From contig JABAKD010000008.1 in the NCBI GenBank assembly GCA_012845835.1, positions 14,764,223 to 14,828,222 of the forward strand: a stretch of DNA of 64,000 bases, written 5' to 3'. The translations under genes and the position numbers were made by a program. Positions 1-11,530 of this stretch are shown piece by piece (the first letter of the stretch is position 1; every line of letters starts with the position of its first letter). This DNA is from Undaria pinnatifida. Lineage: Eukaryota; Sar; Phaeophyceae; Laminariales; Alariaceae. Under the pieces are notes generated by a model, which saw only the letters and a program-made list of their open reading frames with translations, did no database searches and was not told where the DNA came from.

Positions 1-119
1 GTTTCGAATCCGGTGGAAAACTGGGCCATATAGTTGGGGTGGAGTTGGGGTAGCTCGTCATGTTCTTGGCCGGATCGTGCCACCCGGCTGGTTAAATATG
101 GGGAATCGATGCGGAACAA

Positions 120-292
120 TTCGAGAACTGAAGGAGGAACATATTATTCGGTCGCCGACCTATATAATACCCTTCAGGAGGAGACTCACACGCAGTAATA
201 CGCGCGATCGGAGTATCACACACGGCTTGCGAATATGAGCTTCGACGAAATCTTCGATCTCAGAGCGTCTGGAGTGTACTTTATAAATAATA
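120..292 (+). repeat. Partial copy of the C-tract family terminal module
   Basis: This stretch matches the end module seen again near 1,940-2,080, 3,950-4,085, 11,690-11,830, 12,760-12,895, 24,250-24,385 and 54,320-54,450. Shared landmarks are the 'tcgccgacctatat' block, the 'cgcgcgatcggagtatcaca' block and a closing 'ctggagtgta' stretch. Here the 'ctcacagct' part is slightly altered. The first 119 bases hold nothing I recognise. Confidence 0.7.
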
Positions 293-652
293 GTACATGG
301 CCACATACATCACCTCGCATGCTGTATTTAGCAATACGTATCTCTTTCGTATAATTGGCGATGTCAGAAAATAATGATAACTGTATGATGATGGTGACAA
401 ACAGTGCATGACCACATCACCTCGCCTGTTGTATTTGACAATACGTATCTCTTCCCTATAATTAGCGATTTCAGAAAATAATGGTACCTACAAATATTCT
501 ATAAAATATTCTAGCTTTCGATCGATGTATCATACAACAACAAATTATGAAGATTTAACACGGTATTTACTACACTTAAACACTGGGTTGCATGCTGCAT
601 CTAACATCAAACCTTCTAGAATAGTAAACATTACAAGCCAGATGATATAAAG
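293..652 (+). repeat. AT-rich satellite segment, copy of 10,622-10,982
   Basis: This segment and 10,622-10,982 are near-identical direct copies. Both contain the repeated motif with 'caatacgtatctctt' followed by 'ataattagcgat'. That motif also occurs in the 9.65-10.6 kb satellite, where it reads 'gatgtatctctgtctta', so it belongs to that family. No coding potential is seen. Confidence 0.75.
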
Positions 653-2095
653 GGATGTCTTATTGCTTCAATCGTCAGGCTTGTCCCCTTTGAGGATTTA
701 TAGTTTCCGCGCACATATTGAAATGTCCCGCCCCCCGCCCCCCCTCCCCTCCCCCTCCACTGACCCCTCTTGTTCATAAAAAAACCCCAACCCTCCCCCC
801 CCCGCCGCTCCGTCTCCCGATTCCCCCCCCCCTTCCGCCTAGTTTGTCCAAACGCCCCACTCACAATGAAAATCGGCCTGAGTAATAAACACCTATACGC
901 AGTTGATATCACGTCATTATCTTTCTGACTATCCATGACGTAGTTTTCAATTATTTTTCCCCCAACCCCCCCCTGCCCCCCCCTCCAACGCCCCCTCTTT
1001 TCCGACCACCTGCACGATCGCCTAGACCTAGCACCACGCGTATAACCAGCGGCTACATATCTTTGATCTCACAGCCGAAGTGTATTTGAATATTATTTGT
1101 GACCTAAACCTCCTAAAAAATTCCCCCCCCCCCCCTCCCCCCCCCTCTTGCTCTCCCTTACTCAAACGCTCCACCAAATATCGAAATCCGCCACATTAAT
1201 GAACACATCACGCACAGGATATCACCTCATTATCTTTCGAGAGCCATCCATGCCGTTGTGTCCCCCCCCCCCCCCCCGCCTCGAACGCCCCCTTCTTCCC
1301 CATCACCCGCACCATCGCCTAGACCTAGCACCACACGTATAACAAACCCCTCACCTAAAGCCCTTCCTCCCCCCCCCGCCCCCCCCCCGCCCCCACACCC
1401 CCCACCTCCCCCCCAACCCATCCCAACCCTACCCCCTCGAACACGCCACCCTCTCTTTACTCACTGATTGTACGACTTACCCCAGGATATACATGATAAA
1501 CTGATGTATTATTTCCAAAACCGTCACATTTATCCCCTCAAAATAATGTATAGTTTCCAGGCACATATTGAGCTGCCCCCCCCGGCCCCCCCCCCCCCCC
1601 CGCCCCAACCCCCCCCTCCCCGCCCCCAATAATATACTGATGCCAAAACCGTCAGATTTATCCCCTCGAAAGGATTTATAGCTTACATGCACAAATTGCC
1701 CCCTTCCCCCCCCCCCCCCCCCCCTCCTCCAAACCCGCTTGCTTTTGATCAAAACCAGGCCCCCATGTCCTTCAAAACTCCGCCCCACCCCCCTCACCGG
1801 TTATTCGACTTACAAGATTAACTTGATCAAAGGTTACATTTCCCTTCACAGCTGTCAGATTTTGTCCCCCTCAGAAACGGGTTTTATAGTTTCCGCGCAC
1901 AGACTGACTAAAATCATCCTGTTGACCCTGATAGCTACACTGTAGTTGTAAGGGGAGTCGCCGACCTATATCCTTAATGAGGACACACAACTCGTCATAC
2001 GCGCGATCGGAGTATCACACACAGCTTGCAAAGATGAGTTTCGACGAAATCTTCGATCTCACAGCTGGAGTGTATTTTCATTTTTTATAATATAT
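653..2095 (+). repeat. C-tract modular repeat array 1
   Basis: The array is built from short unique modules (70-130 bp) separated by poly-C runs of about 8 to 20 bases. Three module types recur: X, with 'tttatagtttccgcgcaca'; Y, with a 'caaacgccccac' start and a 'ctttcgagagccatcc' end; and Z, with 'gatcgcctagacctagcac'. The array ends at 'ctggagtgtatttt' plus a T/A-rich tail. Copies of the whole arrangement lie at 10,980-12,900 and 52,405-54,475, with smaller ones elsewhere. Open frames here are low-complexity P or G repeats produced by the C runs and are not genes. Confidence 0.85.
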
Positions 2096-2547
2096 ATATA
2101 CATGGTGTCTTAATTCATGAGCTCCTCGTTTTCATCTTGCGTAAAACATGTACTAGGTACGTATCAATGACCTAATATTCTCCGGTGGTATCTGTGATCC
2201 ATTCTTGTTATGAAGTGCATCATCAGAGCAAACTCTGTCCCGCAACCAAAAGACATGTTCCGACAAAAAAAAATGCCATGGCCTCGAGGACGTGGCTACA
2301 AATATGTGCCCGTGTGGCACAACAAATTACATCAAGTCTACGGTAGGGGGGGAGCCCATTTAACACTACCTCACCGACAAAATTACGTTCACGGAATATT
2401 TTTTTGTGCAGCGTACATAACCATCCCTTTTCGTACTAATATTGAGAATGTTAAACAGCAAGGAACAGGGGGTCACTCGCGCGCGTAGCGCCGAGAAACT
2501 AACTGTGCAAAAAGGGCACAAAACAACATAACCCCCCCACCGTAGCA
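2096..2547. other. Unassigned DNA upstream of the LINE fragment
   Basis: No confident gene is seen here. The stretch around 2,465-2,550 resembles 17,640-17,730 (both carry 'cgcgccgaga'-type and 'caagaaggg/caaaaaggg'-type blocks), which points to a dispersed repeat. The sequence may be the 5' continuation of the LINE fragment that follows, but no conserved reverse transcriptase motif was found. Confidence 0.4.
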
Positions 2548-2871
2548 TTGAGTAGGACTCACATAGTAGGAGAATGTGAAATGTACAAGGAGAAACGGGA
2601 TGCGTTAAATGATATGATAATCTTTTACGTTTGTGGCATGGAAATGGAAGAGTTTGGTAAGCTAGAGAGTAGCGAGAAAACGATCGATATCCTAGGAGAT
2701 AAATGGTGGCAGCTGCAGACGGCGAACCAAGACGAGAATAGGATAAGCAAACAGTTTCAACAAGGAATATATGGAAGAAGCGTAATGAGCGCCCAATTGT
2801 TGGAGGTGTCTCTATTAGGAGTAGGACCGGTGCTCCGTCTCGAAAGGGATGGGTGGTCAATGGTCAAATGA
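2548..2871 (+). pseudogene. LINE (non-LTR retrotransposon) ORF2 C-terminal fragment
   Basis: The open frame starts with a 'THIVGECEMYKEKRDAL' segment. This matches the C-terminal region found after the reverse transcriptase in many non-LTR retrotransposon ORF2 proteins, where a His-x(4)-Cys pair precedes a Tyr-rich helix with Arg. About 85 residues of charged helical sequence follow to the stop. No reverse transcriptase or endonuclease sequence lies upstream, so this is a 5'-truncated copy, as is usual for LINEs. The A15 tract at 3,136-3,150 is a good candidate for its poly-A tail, which gives a 3' untranslated region of about 260 bp. The family (RTE, CR1, I or other) cannot be decided from this fragment. 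Confidence 0.55.
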
Positions 2872-3135
2872 CTAAGTAAGGCAAGCAACACGTGACTACG
2901 CCCGCCCCCTCCTTTCCTCCCCATGGCCTAGCGGTACAACGACAAAACATGGCAAGAAATAATGAACTAAATTCCGTCGATATTATCAACAGGTTAATAC
3001 GGGAACTCGTCATTTAGAAAATCCTTTTTTCTTTTTGCCAAGAACGGCTCGTACCTCCATCGTATAATACATTGCACGCGTCGAATGGCGCTTTTCCACA
3101 AAATATCTGTTTAGCAGATTCGCCGTTGCTTCCAT

Positions 3136-3150
3136 AAAAAAAAAAAAAAA
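3136..3150 (+). other. A15 tract, probable LINE poly-A tail
   Basis: A pure run of 15 A lies 265 bp downstream of the LINE-like ORF stop. It is followed directly by C-tract module Z sequence ('cacgatcgcctagaccc'). This fits a target-primed insertion into the repeat array. A target-site duplication was not established. Confidence 0.55.
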
Positions 3151-3159
3151 TCGTACGAT

Positions 3160-4095
3160 TACATATCACGATCGCCTAGACCCAGCACCGCGCGTATAGC
3201 AAGCCCCTACATCTATGATTAATACGCTCGATCGGAGTATCACACACAATGTTGCAAACATCAGCGTCGACAAAATCCTTGATGTCATAGCTGGAGTGTA
3301 TTTTAATATTTTATGTGACCTAAACCTCTTCAAAGCCCCCCCCCCCCCCCCGCCCCCCCGCCCTTTTTTTTGTTTTGTTTTTTTCCCTCGCTCCCTCTTG
3401 CTTAAACGCCCCACCCAATATCGAAATCCGCCAGAATAATAAACACTTCCACGCCCTGGATATCGCCTCGTTATCTCTTTAGAGCCGTCCGTGCCGCTGC
3501 TGCACTTCCCACCCACCCCCGCCCCCAACGCCTCCTCCTTCTCCACCACCCGCACCATTGCCTAGACCTAGCACCACGCGTATAGCAAACCCCTACATCT
3601 ATGCGACCTAAAGCTCCCCCCCCCCCCGCCCCCCGCCCCCCCCGCCATATTCCCCCCCCCTCCCCTACGAGAAGGATTTATAGTTTCCGCGCACAAATTG
3701 ACCTGCCCCACCCGTCCCCTTCCCCCCCTCCACCCCTCCCGCACCCCTTTCGATCAAAACCAGGCCCCCACGTTCCTAAAAACTCCGGCCTCCCCTCACC
3801 GGATATTCGACTTACAAGATTCACTTAATAAACTGATGCATTTCCTTCTACAGCTGTCAGATTGTGTCCCCCTCAGGAACGGGTTTTATAGTTTCCGCGC
3901 ACAGACTGACTAAAATCACCCTGTTGACCCTGATAGCTACACTGTAGTTGCAAGGCGAGTCGCCGACCTATATCCTTAATGAGGACACACAACTCGTAAT
4001 GCGCGCGATCGGAGTATCACACACAGCTTGCAAAGATGAGTGTCGACAAAATATTCGATCTCACAGCTGGAGTGTACTTTAATTTTTGCAATATC
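3160..4095 (+). repeat. C-tract modular repeat array 1b (diverged copy)
   Basis: The same Z, Y and X modules and poly-C runs as array 1 are present, with more substitutions. At 3,360-3,390 a T-rich stretch partly replaces the C run. The terminal module ends at 4,085 in 'ctggagtgtactttaa', after which unrelated sequence begins. Confidence 0.8.
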
Positions 4096-5047
4096 ATAGG
4101 TGTTAACGTTTTTCAGCCATTCATTGTTCAAACAGTTATTCCAATGGCCAAGGTGATCTACAGCCTGCAATGCGGAAGTGTGGCGTGGTCATTCAGCGCA
4201 TGCGGACGAGGAACAAGGACGATAAGGAGAACGGGGAGGGCGGACGGGGGCGAAGGCAGCCCCGCTAATATCACAGTTTATGTCGTCAAAACATAAACGA
4301 GCGGACGGATCGAATAGAAACCCATCAAAGTGACTACAGTTGCACATGGGGTTTATGTTTGTGCCCCCCAATTATAATTGGATTTTTAGACAAAACGTTT
4401 GGTCTGTTGCTTTTGTATGGCTTGGGTTTTGCTTTGATTTTCATCCTCTAGAGGGCACTGAAACCAGAGGCCGCGTCTTGATGAGGGGGTTTCGAAAATC
4501 TATGTTGCTCTTGCTTTCTCTTTGGGGCACGAGTTCGATTGTTTGGCTTTTTCTTCACCATATTTAGTACCTGGTAAATTATTTCATCTCGATATTTCGT
4601 TTTCAATCACGATTAATAACTAGCTGCCCCTCCTTTCCATGTTTGTCTCCGTGCACACAGTGATGCACCACACTCTGCCATAGCCTATGCTGGGCACGTT
4701 AGAGATGGGATATCCACGAGAGACGGGATCCATTTGTTTCGTCTTGTTATCTTATTGCGTATTTTCTCCATTCATTGTACAACTGGGTAAATATCCCCTA
4801 ATTAATTTTGTATTGGGAGTCCTGTTGTTTTTCCACTTTTTGTTTTGTTCTATCGATTTTCCTAGGTATGCAGTTTTTGTTTCGGCTCTTACTCGTACCC
4901 GGCACGCTGGTACCACTGTAATTTGGTACGAACTGGGCGACAGCCTGAAAACGGACAATCCTTCCGAAATACCCACCATCACCGCTTTTACGGTAAGGAC
5001 TTGAAATCGTGAAAAGCTCACCCTGATACAGCATTGCACAAAATCGT
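4096..5047. other. No recognisable gene
   Basis: Open frames here (for example 4,687-5,004) are short, hydrophobic and unlike known domains. The region may include the 5' part of the Penelope-like element that follows, but I cannot place its start. Confidence 0.4.
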
Positions 5048-7074
5048 TTGTACAGTGCTGAAGCCATACTTAAATTGCAGGCCGGGTTTAGATTAGATTA
5101 TGCGGAGGAGAAGCATACGGCCCCATTTTATGTGCAATTGGTCACGGCCATTGAGGAACATGTAGCCGAGATCTGCAGCAACTTAGCAATCAACTACGTG
5201 GATACTTTAGACTGGAGGAACACGCTATTTGAAGAAATACGTAGGTGTTCAGAATACGCAGAAGATGCTGCTGAAACATGTCCAGTAACAGGCAACATCG
5301 ACATTTCGGCAGCCAGACACGCATTCAAACAGGCGCATAAAAGTGTCGTTATCACCAATGTGGACAAAGCCGCAAGCTGCTTGAGCGTCATGTGCAAAGC
5401 CTGTTATGCGAGAGTAACCACAGCAGAGTTGAGTGGTCCAGGATATACACGAGTTGAGAGTGAATTGTTCCCAGACCTCATAGAAAAAATCACAACGAGG
5501 CAAATTACATATTTGCCGAAGGAACATTTACCGATACCGATGGTCATGGCCAATATCCAAGATCCTCAAAATCCACACAAACACAAGTATGTCAAAAGGT
5601 ACTCCACGCAGATACCGGTTAGGTATCTTATGCCCAAATTACACCAAGCGATCCCAGCTTTCCGGGGTATCACAGCGTGTTGTGGCACAACCACAGAAGG
5701 CGTAGCTAGGATAGTAAATGCAGTACTCGTTGGCATCAGACCAGTACTAGATGCTTTGTGGCGTGAAGAATATATTCGTATCGGTTTGGTTGCAAACAAG
5801 TGTTGGATTACTTCAGGTGGGGCTGAGATAGTACATGTTATCAAAGATTTGGACCACAAAGCAGCGATGGCAAAATACGGACTGCCTCACCACCTGGAAA
5901 CTTTTGATTTTGTAGCCATGTACACCAACATTCCGGTCAAATGTCTTAAACGCATCATGGGCGAGTTACTGGACTTGGTATTCACGTACCAAGAAGCAAA
6001 AGACGGTTCCATCGATGTGCATTAAGTACGGGTTCAAAACTGATGAATAGGAACCGAAGATCAACACAATGCACTGGTCTCTCAACCCTACTGTAAATGC
6101 TAATGAAACAACCAACAACAAAAGGGAATTCAATGTTGGTCAAGCAAAATTGTGAACGGATTAACTTCGTATTAGACGAAGGGTTTGTACAATTTGGAGG
6201 AGCGATATATAAGCAATCATCGGGCATATTCATGGGCACTGCACCCGCACCCGATTTAGCGAACGATTTTGCGTTCATGCATGAACTCAATTTCCTAAAA
6301 ACTATGATAAATAGATATTTGCTCGATACGAGAAACAACATTGAACCTCTTTACCCTTTAGAGTTTATTGAACAGTACGGTAGTAACACTAAGAGATTCA
6401 TAGATGGCATACTTACGGTAGCACCAGGCTTACCAAGTAGGAAAGGCCCTACGTTTGAACAAATTATCAAGCGGGAAGGAGGGGAGGGGGGGGTGTATGG
6501 TGGAATGTACCCAAAACACATCCTGGATGACGAGGGTGAGTAGGTTGCGAACCCTGTATCTATCACCAAGGAACAAAGAGGGCAAACAGTGCATTTCCTG
6601 GATATGGAAATTCTTGAAAGTACTCCTGGAGTGTCGCAAATTCGAATGTATGATAAGCGGGACCACAGGGAGACACTGAAGCAGTACCGTAGATACCCCC
6701 ACATTGAAACACGATTATCAAAAAAGTGTTTGTATGCGACCCTCCATTGCCAACTTTGTCGATTTGCAATTAGGTGCTCGGAAATCTATTCCTTCCAAGT
6801 ATCAGCTGCTAAGTTGATGACGGACATGATTAGACATGGTTATGCCAAGGAACGTTTGAGGAACAAACTCCACAATTTCCGCCAAATATTTTTCAAAAAC
6901 TCACCAATAAAGCCGACTATTAAAAGAGTGCATGACCCGGTTTTACGTGAAAAGTATTGGTGGTTGGTCACTGAAAGAGTTTGGAAATGTATCAAAAGGG
7001 AAGGTCAAGCACCCGGGCATGATAGACTGCTGAGTGATGAGTGGGTACGTCTTTGTACGTTACATGATTTTTAG
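5048..7074 (+). pseudogene. Penelope-like element reverse transcriptase, decayed
   Basis: This is a broken reverse transcriptase of the Penelope-like (PLE) type. Part 1 (5,048-6,025) has an N-terminal helical region, a 'VDKAASCLSVM' segment at the place of the PLE 'DKG' motif, a 'YLMPKLHQ' block and RT motif A 'TFDFVAMYTNIP' (Asp codon at 5,906). Part 2 (6,097-6,543), in another frame, has motif B 'GIFMGTAPAPDLANDF' and motif C 'RFIDGIL'. PLEs normally read Y/F-I-D-D here, so the second catalytic Asp is Gly (codon 6,406). Part 3 (6,589-7,074) is in the frame of part 2 after a single TAG at 6,541. It has 'FLDMEI' and the PLE thumb-like region with 'MIRHGYAKERL'. No GIY-YIG endonuclease follows, so this looks like the endonuclease-lacking type. 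The apparent start at 5,048 is TTG, so the true N-terminus is unknown. Confidence 0.8.
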
Positions 7075-7226
7075 GGATGAGCGATTGAAATGCAGAAGTT
7101 ATACATGATTTATGGGAATGGCCACTTCGCCTGTCTCTCAAACGTTTATTTTTACAAAGTGTCATAGAGGAATGAACAACCACCGTTTAGGGGAATAGAT
7201 CTATATAAAAGTTATGGAGAGGGGGA

Positions 7227-7252
7227 GGGGGGGGGGGGGGGGGGGGGGGGGG
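7227..7252 (+). repeat. G26 homopolymer
   Basis: A run of 26 G lies about 150 bp downstream of the Penelope-like ORF, just after a 'gagagggggagggg' lead-in. It is the longest G run on this strand. It may belong to the 3' end of the element or be an independent simple repeat. Confidence 0.9.
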
Positions 7253-7859
7253 TATTTTCGTGGATAAGTGGAAACGTAGTCACGTAAGCATAGCCGTAGA
7301 CATTAGAGTCTGAGAGCGTAATGCAACGTCGGACCTGAATAAACAATGTGTGCGGGCATGTTGATTCGAGTTATTCGGAAGAGGCGTCTACATTTGGACA
7401 TGTGTGGGTTGGGAAGCGGGTACCTATGAGTGTGGAAGTGAGTATGGACTGTGCATGTCGAGTACTGGGTATTTGTGGGTTGAAAAGAGGGTGTATATAA
7501 GCATGAAAGTGTTCAACCTACGTTCGTAGATTACAACGTCTTTATTAAACATCTGAGGATTACAAAAACGTTATCACAAATAACGTTGTTATGTATGGAT
7601 TAATTTGTCTTCTCGACGACGTCGATTAAGGAATGTAAATTATAACCAAGTTTCTCAACTATACCAACGCAAAACATACATTCATGACGTACACATCAAA
7701 CACGCTACCTAGAACCGAAATATTTCAGGAAATAAACAACGCCAAAAATCATGCCAAAACATGGTATGTCCACGGAAACAACGAACGTTACTGAGTCCAA
7801 ATCACGCCTGAATGCAAGTGCTAGTCGATTCTTTTTTTTTTTTCTTTTTTTTTGCTCCT
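7253..7859. other. No recognisable gene
   Basis: A/T-rich sequence with no open frame or repeat that I can assign. It ends in a T-rich microsatellite near 7,831-7,852 that borders the next C-tract module. Confidence 0.5.
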
Positions 7860-8125
7860 CCCTCACTTTCTTTCAAACGACCCACATCGAAATCCGCCAG
7901 AGTATTGAACACTTCCACGTGCTGGAGATCCCGCTGCTGCAATTCACCCCCCCCTCTCCCCCCCCCCCACACCCTTCCCTCACCAGATATTGGACTTGCA
8001 GACTTCACTTGATAAACTGATGCATTACCTTCCACGAATTTCATAGTTTCCGTCCACAGACTGACTAACATCACCCTGTTGACCCGGATAGCTACACTGT
8101 AGTTGCAAGTGGAGTCGCCGAAACA
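7860..8125 (+). repeat. C-tract family copy (modules Y and X plus part of the terminal module)
   Basis: Contains 'caaacgacccacatcgaaatc' (module Y), a C run near 7,948-7,970, then the 'ttgataaactgatgcatt' and 'catagtttccg' blocks and 'tagctacactgtagttgcaa'. It stops before the 'gcgcgatcggag' part present in longer copies. Confidence 0.75.
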
Positions 8126-8620
8126 TCCCCAAACCTCCCACAACTCATCACATGTCACCCACCAACATGACGGGATACTCAATAAGCAGACTACCTATAC
8201 ATACAAACGCTTTCTTGTCAAATTCCCCCCCCCCCCTTTTTCTTAAACCCTAGCCTCACTCCGTATTTCGATTCAATCCACACCGTGTAGCAAAATAATT
8301 AATACACACATAGTCAAACTATGAAGAGTAACGGTATTATAAGTGTATTATGATACCGCTACAACCAGTAGTTGTCAAGGCTGGTTACTGAATGTCTATC
8401 TTCAGGGATAAATATGCATTTAACCATACTTGACAATATCCGCGAGGGGGAACGATGATATTCCCAAACGTCCCTCGCAACTTCGTTTTTTAGCCCCCCG
8501 AAGCAGTTTTCTCGGCGTACAAAAATACGTCTTGCAGATATACACAACAGCCCCCCCCTCCCCCCCTCCCTCCCTCCCCCCCTTCCCCCCCCCCCCCAAC
8601 CACTGTACACCAATATCTAT
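8126..8620. other. C-runs and unassigned DNA
   Basis: Holds C runs near 8,226-8,237 and 8,551-8,597 with unique sequence between them. The open frames are products of the C runs. No gene is seen. Confidence 0.5.
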
Positions 8621-8995
8621 TCGAAAACACGATTCTGATGCAATACGATAATGAAGTCTAAAACATCAAACAAAAAGTACGTGTAGAAAAAACCACGTGG
8701 TTGCAAAACAAACAAAACAATATAATATGTATTCAAAAACACCACCCTGATACAATACGCTAACGAAACCTAGAACATCAACCAAAACGTGCACGTGTAG
8801 CAAAAACTACGTGGTTACATAATAACATGTATTCGAAAATACCACTCCGAAACAACACGATAACAAAGTCTGGAACATAAACCAAAACATATACGTGTAG
8901 CATAAAAAATGCGGAAAGCACCACTTTGAAACAATACGATAACCAAGTCTAGAATATCAACCAAAACATACGTCAAACAAAAACCACGCGGACAC
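8621..8995 (+). repeat. Tandem repeat, four diverged units of about 80-110 bp
   Basis: Units begin near 8,621, 8,732, 8,832 and 8,910 with variants of 'ttcgaaaacaccac..tgaaacaatacgataac'. They continue through 'aacatcaaccaaaac' and an 'acgtgtagcaaaaaccacg' block. Spacing shortens from 111 to 82 bp. No coding potential. Confidence 0.7.
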
Positions 8996-9649
8996 ACGAC
9001 ACACTAAAACCATATACGTATACGTCCGCATACGAACACCAGTCAAAATATGGAACCCATATACCCTGGGTTCCAAATTGAGGTCCCTACGAGTCAGAAA
9101 CATCACATGGTCCACATAAAGTCTTTAAACAAACCTAAAAATGCGTCACAACTGCTCGTTGCCAAATGACAGGTTCATCGAGAACGCAAGAACAAACAGA
9201 ACGAGAGACAGGGTAATCCCAGCAGCGCAAATCATTATAGCATTCGCCCACCACATCACCTCCTTTGAAATTGGTTTTGGGCATCAGCGAACTGGGTCCA
9301 ACGCATGCCCGTAGTGTCTTAGGTGGAGTGAGGAGCGGTAGTAAAAATAAAGTGCGCTGCTCGACAACCTGTTCCTGACCGTCGGTATACTGAACAATCT
9401 TCGGGCGCGTCTTCTCTGTGTCAGGTGTGTGAGGAATTTCTTTGTCGTTTTTCAAGCAGGCGGTTGCGTTGGCATATACTACCTGGCTTGATGTAAAGGA
9501 AAAGGAACACCACTCAGTGATCATCTACTACATGTTAGGGCATGTTTTCATGAACACCACTAACAAGAGCACCAGACATGGACGCGACATCTACAGGACT
9601 ACAACATCTTCGACGACAGTGGGGAGAAAACAGGACGTATAAGCGTACA

Positions 9650-10600
9650 CTATAGTCTATAATAATGTGAAAAGTAAGTACAGACAGGGATATTAACACT
9701 GCAGTAAACCACACCACCAACCAATTACGCAGGGTATTTCGTGCCTCCATCCGCTTACATGATTGCCTGACAACCTCTACCATACCAAACGCAGTGGAAT
9801 GTGCCTAACGAAGTAAAGTCACCCTCGCGTTCAATAGTGTGACATCGCATGTCCACGTGAGACAACCTTTACGAAACGCAGTAGCATATGCCTGACGAAG
9901 TAAAGTCACCCTCGCGTTCAATAGTAGTGACATCGCATATATATGACGTTGCATGCCCACCTCAACTGCTGTATTTGTAAGATGTATCTCTGTCTTAGAA
10001 TTGGCGACCTCAGAGCCCCACAGCGGCACGGTAAAAGTCATGGACGTGAAATCGTACATTTGAGACAATAATAAGTTGAAAAAGAAGCACAGGCAGACCT
10101 GATAAAATTGCGATAAACCACACCGCCGACCCATCGCATACCCTGCTGAGACGACCTCTACGAAACACAGTACTATATACCTAACGAAGTAAAATCACCC
10201 TCGCAATCAATAGTGATGACATCGCTATATATATGACATCACATACCCACCTCGCCTGATGTATTTGTAGGATGTATCTCTGACTTAAAATTGACGACCG
10301 CAGAGCCCCACATCGACAAGGTAAAATCATAGGCGTGAAATCGTACATTTACTTGAGGCAAAAATAATTTGGAAAAGCACAGGCAGGTGTGTTGGAATTG
10401 CGGTAAACAACCTTACCAACCCATTACGTAGGGTATTTCGTACATACCGCCTGCATGATCGCTTCCCAACCTATGCCAAGCGAAGTATGACTAACGAGGT
10501 AACGTAATTGAGCGCGTGTATACCAAGTATGACTAACGAGGTAACGTAATTGAGCACATGTATACCAAGCGTTCCTTTAAAACTGACGATTCGCATCCCT
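9650..10600 (+). repeat. Satellite with ~290-410-bp units, plus a short 38-bp tandem
   Basis: The block with 'gcagtaaaccacaccaccaacc' recurs at about 9,700, 10,110 and 10,400. The 'cgaagtaaagtcaccctcgcg' block recurs at about 9,810, 9,895 and 10,180. A 38-bp direct duplication containing 'gtaacgtaattgagc' lies at 10,495-10,570. The family is present in inverse orientation at 20,465-21,540 and, as a shorter relative, at 293-480 and 10,622-10,810. Confidence 0.75.
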
Positions 10601-10621
10601 CCCTCTAATGCTCAATGGCGG

Positions 10622-10982
10622 AGACAGTACATGGCCACATACTTCACCTCGCATGCTGTATTTGGCAATACGTATCTCTTTCGTATAATTAGCGATGTCA
10701 GAAAATAATGGTAACTGTATGATGATGGTGACAAACAGTGCATGACCACATCACCTCGCCTGTTGTATTCGACAATACGTTTCTCTTTCTTATAATTAGC
10801 GATGTCAGAAAATAACGGTAACTACAAATATTCTATAAAATATTCTAGCTTTCGACCCATGTATCATACAACAAATTATGAAGATTTAACACGTTATTTG
10901 CTACACTTAAACATTGGGTTGAATGCTGCATCTAACATCAAACCTTCTAGAATAATAAACATTACAAGCCAGATGATATAAA
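10622..10982 (+). repeat. AT-rich satellite segment, copy of 293-652
   Basis: Near-identical to 293-652 and placed in the same way just upstream of a C-tract array. The two loci are therefore a segmental duplication of satellite plus array rather than independent array expansions. Confidence 0.75.
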
Positions 10983-11495
10983 GGGATGTCTTATTGCTTC
11001 AATCGTCAGGTTTGTCCCCTTTGAGGATTTATAGTTTCCGCGCACATATTGAAATGTCCCCCCCCCCGCCCCTCACCCCCCTCCCCTCCCCCTCCCCTGA
11101 CCCCTCTTGTTCATAAACCCCCCCCCCCCCCCGTCCCCCCGTCCCCCGATCCCCCCCCCCTTCCGCCTAGTTTGTCCAAACGCCCCACTCACAATTGAAA
11201 TCGGCCTGAGTAATAAACACCTATACGCAGTTGATATCACGTCATTATCTTTCTGACCATCCATGACGCAGTTTTCAATTCTCCCCCCCCCTCCAACGCC
11301 GCCTCTTTTTCAATCACCCGCACGATCGCCTAGACCTAGCACCACGCGTATAACAAGCTGCTACATATCTACCCTCTCTTTACTCACTGATTGTACAACT
11401 TACCCCAGGATATACATGATAAACTGATGTATTATTTCCGAAAATGTCACATTTATCCCCTCAAAATAATGTATAGTTTCCGGACACATATCGAG

Positions 11496-11530
<35 letters not shown>

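Noticed and set aside
1-20. tRNA-like 'gtttcgaatcc' at the window start
   Set aside because: Only a T-loop-like motif. No cloverleaf can be tested because the upstream sequence is missing.
1230-1797. Gly- or Pro-rich open frames in the C-tract arrays (also 12,003-12,539 and 53,491-53,931)
   Set aside because: They are created by poly-C runs and change with run length. No domain or conserved start.
6030-6060. Hammerhead-ribozyme-like 'ctgatga...cgaa' in the Penelope-like element
   Set aside because: Penelope-like elements can carry hammerheads, but here the second core box reads CGAAG rather than GAAA and no stem II or III can be drawn.
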